This document shows positions 1 to 7,100 of a stretch of DNA of 16,497 nucleotides, in pieces. This stretch comes from an uncultured Pedobacter sp. (GTDB lineage: Bacteria; Bacteroidota; Bacteroidia; Sphingobacteriales; Sphingobacteriaceae): contig CALLKE010000089.1 in NCBI GenBank assembly GCA_938008555.1, positions 1 through 16,497 of the forward strand, in the 5' to 3' direction. Below the pieces are notes generated by a model that saw nothing but the letters and a program-made list of their open reading frames with translations, did no database searches and was not told the origin of the DNA. The translations under genes and the position numbers were made by a program. Each line of letters starts with the position of its first letter. The first letter of the stretch is position 1.

Positions 1-215
1 GATCTTTTCTTCGGCGTCGGAAGCATATTTTGCAAGATCACTTGCATCTTGTCTACGAACGACACCGATAACATCTTTTGATCCGTCTTCTGAATCTCCG
101 GGATTGCTGGATACTTGACCACTGCTTCCGGTGCTGCTGGCGGATTGCTTTGGCAAGCTGTTAATCCAAGAAGACAAAGCGTTATACTGCAAATTAGCAT
201 TTTTAAGTTTTTCAT
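1..215 (-). CDS. Rz1: Rz1-like outer-membrane lipoprotein spanin (o-spanin), nested in Rz, 3' end outside window
   Basis: This partial frame of 71 codons lies wholly inside the Rz gene, shifted +1 relative to it, and runs off the window edge without a stop. It starts at ATG 215 behind an AAGGA ribosome binding site about 8 bases upstream. The N-terminus is a textbook lipoprotein signal: MKNLK, a hydrophobic stretch (residues 6-18), then the lipobox L18-T19-A20-C21. Gln follows the cysteine, which favours outer-membrane sorting. The mature part is proline-rich at first (PPAAP at 25-29, further prolines at 36 and 39), as in known Rz1 proteins. By family knowledge, Rz1 joins the periplasmic end of Rz to span the envelope and fuse the two membranes after the endolysin has acted. 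Position, nesting, lipobox and prolines together make this call strong. Only the C-terminus is unseen. Confidence 0.85.
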   Translation of the reverse strand, partial: MKNLKMLICSITLCLLGLTACQSNPPAAPEAVVKYPAIPEIQKTDQKMLSVSFVDKMQVILQNMLPTPKKR

Positions 216-468
216 CACGATCTTTCCTTATTTTGTCGATATCATTCTTCAAAGTAATTTCTTTCTCATCAGAACGGTCTTGAAGTTTAATATATCTTTT
301 TGCATAATCAAGCTGCATTGTAGAGTACGCTTGCGTCACTGCTTGATTGATTTTACCATTGTACCAAACTTTTACTGAAATACTGAATGAAGTAATAAGT
401 GTCACAATTACGAGAGCAACAGCTATTTTCACCCCTGACTTCATTTCAGACCATACAGGAATTTCCAT
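1..468 (-). CDS. Rz: Rz-like inner-membrane spanin (i-spanin), 3' end outside window
   Basis: Open for 156 codons from ATG 468 to the window edge, with no stop. The start codon overlaps the endolysin stop (TAATG at 470-466) and is preceded by AAGGAG, so it is probably translationally coupled to the endolysin. Residues about 14-36 form one hydrophobic N-terminal membrane segment (KIAVALVIVTLITSFSISVKV). A charged, heptad-like helical region follows at about residues 40-100, then a Ser/Gly-rich stretch and another charged segment. This is the type II topology and periplasmic coiled coil of lambda Rz-type i-spanins. The lipoprotein frame embedded in its second half supports the assignment. The expected role is bridging the periplasm with Rz1 in the last step of lysis. 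Sequence similarity within Rz families is low, so the call rests on architecture and context. Confidence 0.85.
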   Translation of the reverse strand, partial: MEIPVWSEMKSGVKIAVALVIVTLITSFSISVKVWYNGKINQAVTQAYSTMQLDYAKRYIKLQDRSDEKEITLKNDIDKIRKDRDEKLKNANLQYNALSSWINSLPKQSASSTGSSGQVSSNPGDSEDGSKDVIGVVRRQDASDLAKYASDAEEKI

Positions 469-482
469 TATTTATTCTCCTT
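462..482 (-). repeat. Direct repeat copy 1: duplicated translation start region (Rz start)
   Basis: A 21-base stretch, identical to 1110-1130, contains AAGGAGAATAAATAATGG, i.e. the ribosome binding site, spacer, start codon and first bases of the gene. Here it also encodes the last residues of the endolysin (PKENK) and forms its TAATG junction with Rz. Confidence 0.8.
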
Positions 483-992
483 CGGTTCTTGCGCACCCAT
501 GCATTTTTCGTAGTTGTCTTTACGACGTTTATCAAGTCCCGGCAATACAATGCATGACTTTGTACCATCCGGCAACTTTGTACACTGCTTATTGTATTTA
601 AGCATTTCCTTACAAGCTGCTTCGTAATTTTGCTCTGCAATATATTTAGGAATGCGGCTATTACAAAACACTCCAGCACCAAGATTGTAAGTAAAATCTA
701 CATATGCGTCAAATTCATATTGAAACAATTCGTATGGAGCACATTTTTTAACAGCGACTGCATACACATCATTCGCTTTTGTTGTCAATAGCTTAGTTGC
801 AGCCTCTCTTGTAATAGTTTGACCCATTTTCACAGGAGTTCCGTCACTATTATAAGTACTACCAAAGCCGAGAGTCGGGCGGTCATTTTTCGTTGGCAAA
901 TAAGCTTTGTCCCGAAAACCTTCCCAATTAGCTATAGTAGTAACTCCTGCTGCACTAAGAACTAAGACAGCGACCCTAGTTCTTAGACTCAT
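468..992 (-). CDS. Endolysin: T4-type lysozyme (GH24-like) with signal-anchor N-terminus
   Basis: A 174-residue muramidase that cleaves the glycan strands of peptidoglycan. I chose ATG 992 because GGAG precedes it closely; the longer reading from 1019 would need a TTG with no better site. Residues 7-21 (VAVLVLSAAGVTTIA) are weakly hydrophobic and rich in Ala, Val, Thr and Ser, like the signal-anchor-release segment of SAR endolysins, and lead straight into the active-site helix. The motif W23-E24-G25-F26 supplies the catalytic Glu, and N36-D37-R38-P39-T40-L41-G42-F43-G44 supplies the Asp and Thr of the Glu/Asp/Thr triad. The spacing is slightly longer than in T4 lysozyme, as in the TKGDVPTIGFG subgroup. 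Six cysteines in the C-terminal two thirds fit a disulfide-bonded periplasmic enzyme. The stop codon overlaps the Rz start. The SAR assignment is inference; the lysozyme assignment is firm. Confidence 0.9.
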   Translation of the reverse strand: MSLRTRVAVLVLSAAGVTTIANWEGFRDKAYLPTKNDRPTLGFGSTYNSDGTPVKMGQTITREAATKLLTTKANDVYAVAVKKCAPYELFQYEFDAYVDFTYNLGAGVFCNSRIPKYIAEQNYEAACKEMLKYNKQCTKLPDGTKSCIVLPGLDKRRKDNYEKCMGAQEPKENK

Positions 993-993
993 A

Positions 994-1116
994 TTACACT
1001 CCGTTAAGCTTAGTATCAAGCCATTTTACAAAGGCTTTAACTTTTGCCCAAACCCAAAGACCAGCTTCTTTTGCTTTACCTAAAACCCAAGATGCTGCTG
1101 CTTTTACTTTTTCCAT
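994..1116 (-). CDS. 40-residue cationic amphipathic peptide with an exact 11-residue repeat, in the lysis cassette
   Basis: This small gene between the holin candidate and the endolysin has a very strong start: AAGGAG, eight bases, then ATG 1116. Its stop at 994-996 is one base from the endolysin ATG. The product starts MEKVKAAASWVLGK and ends in LNGV. It is strikingly periodic: Lys at 3, 14, 25 and 36, a second Lys at 5, 16 and 27, and Trp at 10, 21 and 32, all exactly 11 apart, with an extra Trp at 23. It has eight Lys against two Glu and one Asp (net about +5), four Trp and no Cys. There is no continuous hydrophobic membrane segment. An 11-residue (3/11) amphipathic helix lying on a membrane surface is the likely form, as in apolipoprotein or synuclein repeats. 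I do not recognise a family. A lysis helper, antiholin or disruptin-like membrane-active peptide is inference from position and chemistry. Confidence 0.75.
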   Translation of the reverse strand: MEKVKAAASWVLGKAKEAGLWVWAKVKAFVKWLDTKLNGV

Positions 1117-1130
1117 TATTTATTCTCCTT
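1110..1130 (-). repeat. Direct repeat copy 2: duplicated translation start region (40-residue peptide start)
   Basis: Identical over 21 bases to 462-482. It carries the AAGGAG site and ATG of the 40-residue peptide and begins at the stop codon of the upstream holin candidate. Confidence 0.8.
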
Positions 1131-1473
1131 ATACAATTCCGAATATTTTCAATCCGGCTGTGATTACACCAATAGCTACTGCGCCCATTAGCGTCCATAC
1201 CCAGTTGGTTACTTTTTTATTCATTGGTGCATCTTTCTCTAGTGCGTCTATACGTAGTTCGAGAGCATCATGCTTATCTTCAGCCTTTTCAGCTTGCCTC
1301 TGTAGAGACTCATAAGCTTTAGCCATAAATCCTTGTTTTTCTTCAATCTTTACTAGCTTATTTAAGGCATCAGTTACTTCTCTTCCAAAAGAGTTCATCT
1401 CTTGCCTTAAAGCTTTTATATCTTCATGAAGAAGAATTACATGGCTTTTGTCACCTGTATCTATTGATCCCAT
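1129..1473 (-). CDS. Coiled-coil protein with one C-terminal membrane segment; holin candidate
   Basis: A 114-residue protein starting at ATG 1473, whose A is shared with the stop of the glycine-rich adhesin gene (TAATG). An earlier in-frame ATG at 1488 would add five residues but overlaps that gene more. Residues about 14-80 are charged and helical with heptad-like spacing (EDIKALRQEMNSF, ALELRIDALEKD). Then comes a Lys pair and one hydrophobic segment at about residues 90-114 (VWTLMGAVAIGVITAGLKIF). This soluble coiled coil plus C-terminal membrane anchor recalls XhlA-like lysis proteins and other single-span holin-type proteins. Its place at the head of the lysis genes supports a role in membrane permeabilisation or in triggering the endolysin. 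I see no other holin candidate with membrane segments here, apart from the adjacent 40-residue peptide. The exact family is not certain. Confidence 0.7.
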   Translation of the reverse strand: MGSIDTGDKSHVILLHEDIKALRQEMNSFGREVTDALNKLVKIEEKQGFMAKAYESLQRQAEKAEDKHDALELRIDALEKDAPMNKKVTNWVWTLMGAVAIGVITAGLKIFGIV

Positions 1474-2237
1474 TATCCGATTACCCAAACAATACCGGGT
1501 GTACCTGCTCCACCATTATTTTTAGTACTAGGAGAAGTACACATAGAACCACCACCACCAGCGCCGTATCCTGTTGCAGCACCACCTACACCGGCTGTAC
1601 TTGCACCATTACCACCAGCACCATAGCAACTAGCTCCACCACCACCGCCGCCACTTGATCCAAAGGTTCCACCAGATGTAGCCACAGAGTTACCGCCAGC
1701 AGCACCAGTAGAGCCACCATAACCACCATTAGCCCCATTAATAACATCACCTACAGAAGTAAAACTAGTACCATTTCCTGCGCTGTTTCCACCACCAGTA
1801 CCGCTACTTGTCGTATCGAATTGTCCTGATGTACCATTGCCAGCAAAGACGCCTATGCCACCACCACCACCAGCAGCAGTGAAAGTAGGTAATCCAGAGT
1901 ACGCTACAGTTGTTGAGCCACCAGCCGTACCATTTCCAGCACTGGTGTCTACAACTGCAACACCGCCTGCTCCGGCTGCACCAACTGTAATTGTTGCAGA
2001 TGTTCCAGATGTCATATAAATCATGATCGGAAGGAACTTTCCTGCTCCACCACCCGAAGCACTAGTACGAGTGGACGATGACCCTGTATGGATTGCTGAA
2101 GAGCCACCACCGCCACCAGCACCCTGTAACATAAACAAATATGTTCCTGTTTTTGGAGCAGTGAATGATCCGCTTGAAGTAAATACTGTCGTGGTTGCTG
2201 AACCAGAGGACGCTATAAATTGACTTAAATTACTCAT
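1473..2237 (-). CDS. Glycine-rich tail fibre / adhesin protein
   Basis: A 254-residue protein preceded by AGGAAG. The N-terminus (FTSSGSFTAPKTGTYLFMLQGAGGGGG) matches the usual start of glycine-rich phage tail tip proteins: a 'pure air'-type beta segment followed by glycine blocks. Glycine runs of five or six recur at about residues 37-41, 123-127 and 197-203, separated by Ser/Thr/Ala/Asn-rich loops. The protein ends with GGAGTPGIVWVIG, the typical closing strand of this domain. By comparison with phage S16 gp38-like adhesins, the blocks probably fold as packed polyglycine II helices with variable loops that touch the receptor. It follows the Ala-rich fibre gene and directly precedes the lysis genes, as expected for a distal receptor-binding protein. 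Two cysteines near the C-terminus are unusual in such a sequence. Host-range function is inferred. Confidence 0.8.
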   Translation of the reverse strand: MSNLSQFIASSGSATTTVFTSSGSFTAPKTGTYLFMLQGAGGGGGSSAIHTGSSSTRTSASGGGAGKFLPIMIYMTSGTSATITVGAAGAGGVAVVDTSAGNGTAGGSTTVAYSGLPTFTAAGGGGGIGVFAGNGTSGQFDTTSSGTGGGNSAGNGTSFTSVGDVINGANGGYGGSTGAAGGNSVATSGGTFGSSGGGGGGASCYGAGGNGASTAGVGGAATGYGAGGGGSMCTSPSTKNNGGAGTPGIVWVIG

Positions 2238-2252
2238 TTTAGTCTTCCTTTC

Positions 2253-3176
2253 TTATACAATTACCCAACCACGGGTAGCATCTAAATAAACTAACTCTAC
2301 ACGAGCGTATGCGACATCTAGCGTCATGTCTTGTGCAAGCCCCATAATATTTTGTCCACCGCGACCGATACTTGCTGTTAAGTATGATCCATAAGTTTGT
2401 GCAAAAACACGATCTCCTGCTGTTGGACCAGACGGAAGAGTAAGAACGATATTAGCATCAAGTAAATATCCACGACCGGCAACAGCAGTAGTGCTTGTAT
2501 TTATGTAAGCTAAATTTTCTCTAATATTTGGTTGGTTAATAACTGGGGATGTCATTGTTTTATTTGTCAATGTTTCTGTCCCTGTTACGGTTGCTAGACC
2601 TGTGATTGCTCCTGCTGATCCATTCACAGACAAAACCGGAGCAATGGCTGTGATTGCTACGCTCCATGCAGCAAAAGTACCGCTACCTCCTATTGATGTC
2701 ACATTGACTGTCATTGATCCAGAGCCGGAAGTAAATGCAGTAATTTGTCCAACCATATAATTTGCTGGATTGGATGTATAAGCGATTACTACAGTTTGAC
2801 CAATAGTGAATTGCTTACCTGTTTCAATTGTTAAAGATTTACTTCCTGTACCAATTGTTAAGGATGTTGAACTAGAAGCTGATGTGCCCGGTGCATTGAC
2901 CGCTGAGGCTGCAGAAGAAGCCGCTTCGCTTGCCGACATAGCGGCAGCATTTGCAGAAGATTGTGCGATACCTGCTTGTATGGAGGCGCTGCCGATGGCA
3001 GCAACTGCGGTTGATGATGCCGAGGCAGCATTATTAGCATTTGTTTGTACCTGCCCTGCTGTTACATTAACCGCAACTGTCCAATCAGGGAGTGCTGCTA
3101 CCCAAGCGTCTGCTTTGTCAGCAAAGTTAGCTGGATCGGCACGAGACGGGGCAGCAGGTAATGCTGGAATTGCCAT
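2253..3176 (-). CDS. Tail fibre protein with Ala/Ser-rich helical shaft
   Basis: A 307-residue protein, ATG 3176 behind AAAGGA. Residues 1-40 (Pro/Ala-rich, FADKADAWVAALPDW) resemble the attachment start of many phage fibres. Residues about 45-95 are a low-complexity Ala/Ser/Asn helix (NNAASASSTAVAAIG), a probable trimeric coiled coil. A Gly/Ser/Thr beta region at about 100-170 follows (IETGKQFTIGQTVVIAYTSN). Then comes the widespread fibre motif SVNGSAGAITGLATVTG with TLTNKTMTSPVINQPNI at about residues 183-218, and a C-terminal beta domain ending VELVYLDATRGWVIV. The last two parts are typical of distal phage fibre proteins. The gene sits between the CBM-like tail protein and the glycine-rich adhesin, with 15-base gaps, so all three are probably co-transcribed. 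Confidence 0.8.
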   Translation of the reverse strand: MAIPALPAAPSRADPANFADKADAWVAALPDWTVAVNVTAGQVQTNANNAASASSTAVAAIGSASIQAGIAQSSANAAAMSASEAASSAASAVNAPGTSASSSTSLTIGTGSKSLTIETGKQFTIGQTVVIAYTSNPANYMVGQITAFTSGSGSMTVNVTSIGGSGTFAAWSVAITAIAPVLSVNGSAGAITGLATVTGTETLTNKTMTSPVINQPNIRENLAYINTSTTAVAGRGYLLDANIVLTLPSGPTAGDRVFAQTYGSYLTASIGRGGQNIMGLAQDMTLDVAYARVELVYLDATRGWVIV

Positions 3177-3191
3177 TTTATTTGTCCTTTA

Positions 3192-4106
3192 TTACGTTAG
3201 TCCCTCTACTTCCAATGAACATAATGAGTACGTTGGATAAGGAATTTCTGTTGAAAAATCTTTGTAAAAACCATAAATAACCAATGGTTCTTGCATTCTA
3301 GGGTCATCTGACCCAATCCACACACAAGGAGTCGCTCTTATAGTATATAAGAAACTTTGTACGCGGTTTAGTTGTGTGTTATCTAGTTGAACTTTTGCTG
3401 ACATGCGTTTACTATACGCTCGTTTAGTCAGTGTAGTATTACCGTACTGATCGGTTGATTTTACAGAGTAGTCAATAATTCCAGACGTAACACCGTATTG
3501 TGTATCGCCTAAATCACTAAGCATTCCGAAAACAACTTCACCAGCGGAAACTGTTTCACCAGTAGCACCAGTAAATGTCAACTCAAATTCTGCATTAGCA
3601 TATGGAGGTATACCGTAAAAAATAACTTGAGTTCTTTTTACAGTAGGATCAGCAAAATAATAATCATACCAGTCACCTACAACAACGCCACTAAGTCCAA
3701 TTGTTTGATCATACACAACAACAGGAGAGGGAAGTGCCGCTGTGTCAGTAATTTTTAATCTGACAGTTACAGCATTTGAATTAATAACTGCAAGCGTATC
3801 AACTACACTGCCGATAACTAGCGTATGAACAAAAGACGTAGTTTTTGAACTGGCCTGTTGAACAACACCATCAAACATTGCATAACGATTATCTGATCCA
3901 ATTTTTAACCACCAAGTAGAACTAGCAAGTAGATCAGGTTGGTGATTTGTATTAGAGTTTTGTAAACTCTCGTATTTGTACATTCCATAAACTACTTGGT
4001 TTCCGATAGCATATGTTGTACCTGAACTGTACGTCGCAGTACTCTCTGTTAAGGTAGTACTAATCGACATTCCTATGTTGTATGTAGTTGGTTTAATAAC
4101 TTTCAT
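3192..4106 (-). CDS. Distal tail protein with N-terminal carbohydrate-binding-like motif
   Basis: A 304-residue protein, ATG 4106 behind AAAGG six bases upstream. Residues about 26-70 read YSSGTTYAIGNQVVYGMYKY, then SLQNSN, ending with the W65-W66 pair. This is the pattern of small chitin/cellulose-binding modules (CBM5/12-like), often seen in phage tail proteins. The motif SDNRYAMFDGVVQQ follows at about 71-84. The rest looks like a beta sandwich with jelly-roll character (DTLAVINSNAVTVRLKITD, YDYYFADPTVKRTQVIFYG). The C-terminal third (KRMSAKVQLDNTQLNRVQSF) is less familiar. Directly downstream of the tape measure gene is the usual place for the distal tail (Dit-like) protein, so a tail-tip hub carrying a saccharide-binding module is the best inference. 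I cannot show the Dit fold from sequence alone. Confidence 0.65.
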   Translation of the reverse strand: MKVIKPTTYNIGMSISTTLTESTATYSSGTTYAIGNQVVYGMYKYESLQNSNTNHQPDLLASSTWWLKIGSDNRYAMFDGVVQQASSKTTSFVHTLVIGSVVDTLAVINSNAVTVRLKITDTAALPSPVVVYDQTIGLSGVVVGDWYDYYFADPTVKRTQVIFYGIPPYANAEFELTFTGATGETVSAGEVVFGMLSDLGDTQYGVTSGIIDYSVKSTDQYGNTTLTKRAYSKRMSAKVQLDNTQLNRVQSFLYTIRATPCVWIGSDDPRMQEPLVIYGFYKDFSTEIPYPTYSLCSLEVEGLT

Positions 4107-4117
4107 TAATTACCTTT

Positions 4118-4149
4118 AAACAGAAATAGAAGGGGGTTTCTCCCCTTCT
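4118..4149 (-). terminator. Hairpin between tape measure and distal tail genes, probable attenuator/terminator
   Basis: An eight-base-pair stem, AGAAGGGG (4128-4135) against CCCCTTCT (4142-4149), with a six-base loop. It starts two bases beyond the tape measure stop codon. Read on the minus strand it is followed by ATTTCTGTTT, only moderately rich in T, so partial termination or 3'-end protection is more likely than a full stop. The next gene starts at 4106. Confidence 0.6.
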
Positions 4150-4151
4150 TA

Positions 4152-7100
4152 TTACACAGCAGAAGTCTGAAGAGAACTTCCATCAGGAGTTACACGTTCT
4201 AGAATTTTGGCTGTTTTCGAGTTAGCCGATACATCTGCTCTGACTTCAGCACGAAGACCTACAATTTCTTCTTTCAACGCCTTGACTTCATCAATCAATT
4301 CATCATTTGCTGCATTTCCATTACTTATTGAATTAAACGAATTCAACCCAAAATTGCTTGAAGAAACAATTCCAGAAGTAATAGGAGCAGTTGGAAGAAT
4401 ATTGCCTGTCACAGCAGCCCAGTTTGCAATCGCTTGCGCGAGAGTCATAACAGCGGTTGTGTTACCAAGTAAGGCATCGAGTTGTTGTCTAGCAGTTATT
4501 AAAAGATTATCTAGATATTCTAATTGTCTTTCAATGTCCGTCTTTTGAGGTTCAAGCGTATCAGCAATAGCTTGCAATTGATTTGCAAGTAATAATTTTG
4601 CCCTATCCTCATCAGCCTTTGTTGCATATGTCGCAGAGTTAACCCCACCAATAGCAGCAGCTACAGCATCTCGATATTTCTTTGCATCTGGCATAATGCC
4701 ATTAGCAATATCAATTGCAGCTTGGGTAATAAACTGTTGTCCTTCAACAGCTTGCATTTGCTTGACTGAATCTACTTGGTCGAGAAGTTGTTTTACTCCA
4801 TCAACTGTAATATTATAGATTTCAGTAACTACAGCAAGTTGTTTTTGTAGAAGGTCTTTTTGTTTATTAATAGCAGCAACAAGAATGTCGTAAGCTTTTT
4901 GAGCCGCGTTATCAGCAGGATTTGTATTTGTACCGCTTCCAGTGCCTGTCGGATTATATGGGCTATACTGATATCCGGGAATCTGCGGTAGAATCCCATA
5001 AAGAGTAGAGCTAAATTGCCCCATTGCCTGAGTAAACGCAGCGTATGCTTCTTGGAACTGAGGAGAGCTGATTACCTGTGACATCACTTCAATGATGTTT
5101 ACAATGTCGGCTACAACCTGTTCTAATGACATTCCAGCAATTATACCACCCTGCGCAACTGCCATACCGCCAGTTACGCCGCCTTCACCGATCATTTGTG
5201 CAGCTACTAAGCCACCTGTTACAGTGTTGTTTGCAGCAACAATAGACGCTGTTGAAGTATTTGTGCCAGCGACAATAGCTGCTTCGATTACTTCATTATT
5301 GGCAATTTCTGAACCAACAATTAAGTTATTTGCAGAAGTGATTGACGACAGTTTTTGAATATCGCCAGCTTCAGATGCATAAGCAATTGTCTGAGCACCG
5401 ACTGAATTCATTGTATTTAAAAGATTTGTAGACATTGGTTCTACAATTCCTTTTACAACAAGATCAGATACTTTACCAAGCATGTTATCTAGAATTGCAT
5501 TAAAGAATGCAGCACCAGATTCTCTTACTCCGATATCATATGCTTCAGATGCTGAGTGTGCAGATTGTAGAATCTTTTCAAACAATCCCTTGATACCATC
5601 AGCAGCTAGACCAGTTAGAAGAGTAATTTCTTGAGTAATTTCTTCCGCTGTACTATCAACTGTTTCAGTTACTGTTATGAATGCAGGGACAAGCCGCATC
5701 AACGTGGCAGACAGCCTAGCACCAGCTTCTGTCGATAAGTCAGCAGATTCAACTAATCGACGGAATTCTGCACGAGAAGTAGGAATAGCAATACCTAGTT
5801 GTGCAAAACCTGACGTAAGAGCAGCCTGAGCTTGCTTTACTTTAATCGCTCTACGTTCTTCTTCAGTAAAGAAGTTATCCATATAGGATGTCAAGTTTTG
5901 ATTCAACGCATCAATACCACCAGCAAATTGGATAAGTCTTTCACGAGCTTCTGTTGAAGCAAGTCCAACTTGTCCAAATGCTGTTTCAGTATTTTTTCCA
6001 AGTACTGTCGCAATTGTATTTGTAAGTGTAAATACGCCAACAAGTCTTTGGAATGTTTGAGCTAAACTTTCTCCCTCTTTTTGTTGAGCTAGAACGTCAC
6101 CAATAGCAACATCTTGACCGAATACTGCTTTCATTTGAGGAGCAGATTGTTTCAGTGCTTCCATTACAGAGAAGGTATCAGTTAAGAACTGAATCAATTC
6201 ATCGGCAGTTCCAGTAAAATCTTTGATTTTTTGTGCAATTGTTGCATTAATTTCATCAAAAATCGTACCATATCTTTGTTGTAAGAAGAACTTACTTGCT
6301 TTTTCGATTGCATCTTTAGCAGATGCTTCGTCTTCATAACCCCACCAATCTGGATTTTTTAAGTTATTGAGACGATCACGAACAGCTTGTAATTGTTCAT
6401 CCGTTAACAAATTATCAGCGATGTATTTATCAAAGTCTTGTACTTTCTTAGTGAATTTAGCAAATACACTTCGATCAAGATCGCCTGAAATATCGAAAGG
6501 ACTAATAGCAGAAGATTCAAAATGTGAACTTGGATTTCCTACATTGGTCAAATTGTTGTCGATCTTAATACCTGCTTCATTATTAAATAACCCAAGTGCA
6601 GATGCTACAGCAATAATTCCACCAATAACAGGGAGAACTGCTCCAAGCGTTCCTAAAACACCACCCATTGCTTTAATAGCAGCAGAGCCAGCTTCCAGTA
6701 CAGAGCCTGTTCCTGCTAATACAGAATCAGCTACACCTAATGCTGTAGATAAACTTGCTTCAGTTCCAAAGATACTCCCAATAGCAGAACCAATAATCCC
6801 ACTTTCAGGGCCAATATTAGCTAAACCGAGAAGCCCGCTTCCTCCACTAAATGCGCCACCTGTTACACTATTCAGAAGTCCTGCGCCTCCTTGCATTACT
6901 GTGTTAACCATTGCTTGAACCATTACAACAATCGGCTTTTTAAGTTCGGCAATAATTAATTCACGAATTTTCTTTGCGCCGCCTTTGCCTCCATTAAAGA
7001 GTGCATCAACTAAAGCTTCCGAAATACCCTTAGATAAGTTCGCCCATTCTTTTTCATAGTACAATACAACAGCATCAACGCCAGCCTTTTCTTGATCAAC

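Noticed and set aside
446..682. Minus-strand 78-codon frame across the endolysin end and the Rz start
   Set aside because: It overlaps two well-supported genes in another frame and has no start signal or recognisable content.
993..1019. Longer endolysin start at TTG 1019
   Set aside because: It would overlap the 40-residue gene and remove the clean signal-anchor N-terminus; ATG 992 has GGAG at good distance.
1540..1880. Repeated CCACCACC units that might look like a CRISPR or tandem repeat array
   Set aside because: They are glycine codons within a coding frame, with no constant repeat-spacer length.
1837..2223. Plus-strand Pro-rich frames opposite the glycine-rich gene
   Set aside because: They are the complement of GGT/GGA codon runs; no ribosome binding sites, and the minus-strand gene has clear family features.
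5135..5145. TGGTATAAT on the minus strand inside the tape measure gene
   Set aside because: No -35 element at suitable distance; it lies in a Gly-rich coding segment and is probably chance.
6367..6918. Plus-strand 183-codon frame opposite the tape measure gene
   Set aside because: It mirrors an Ala/Gly-rich part of the tape measure protein; no start signal and no family resemblance.
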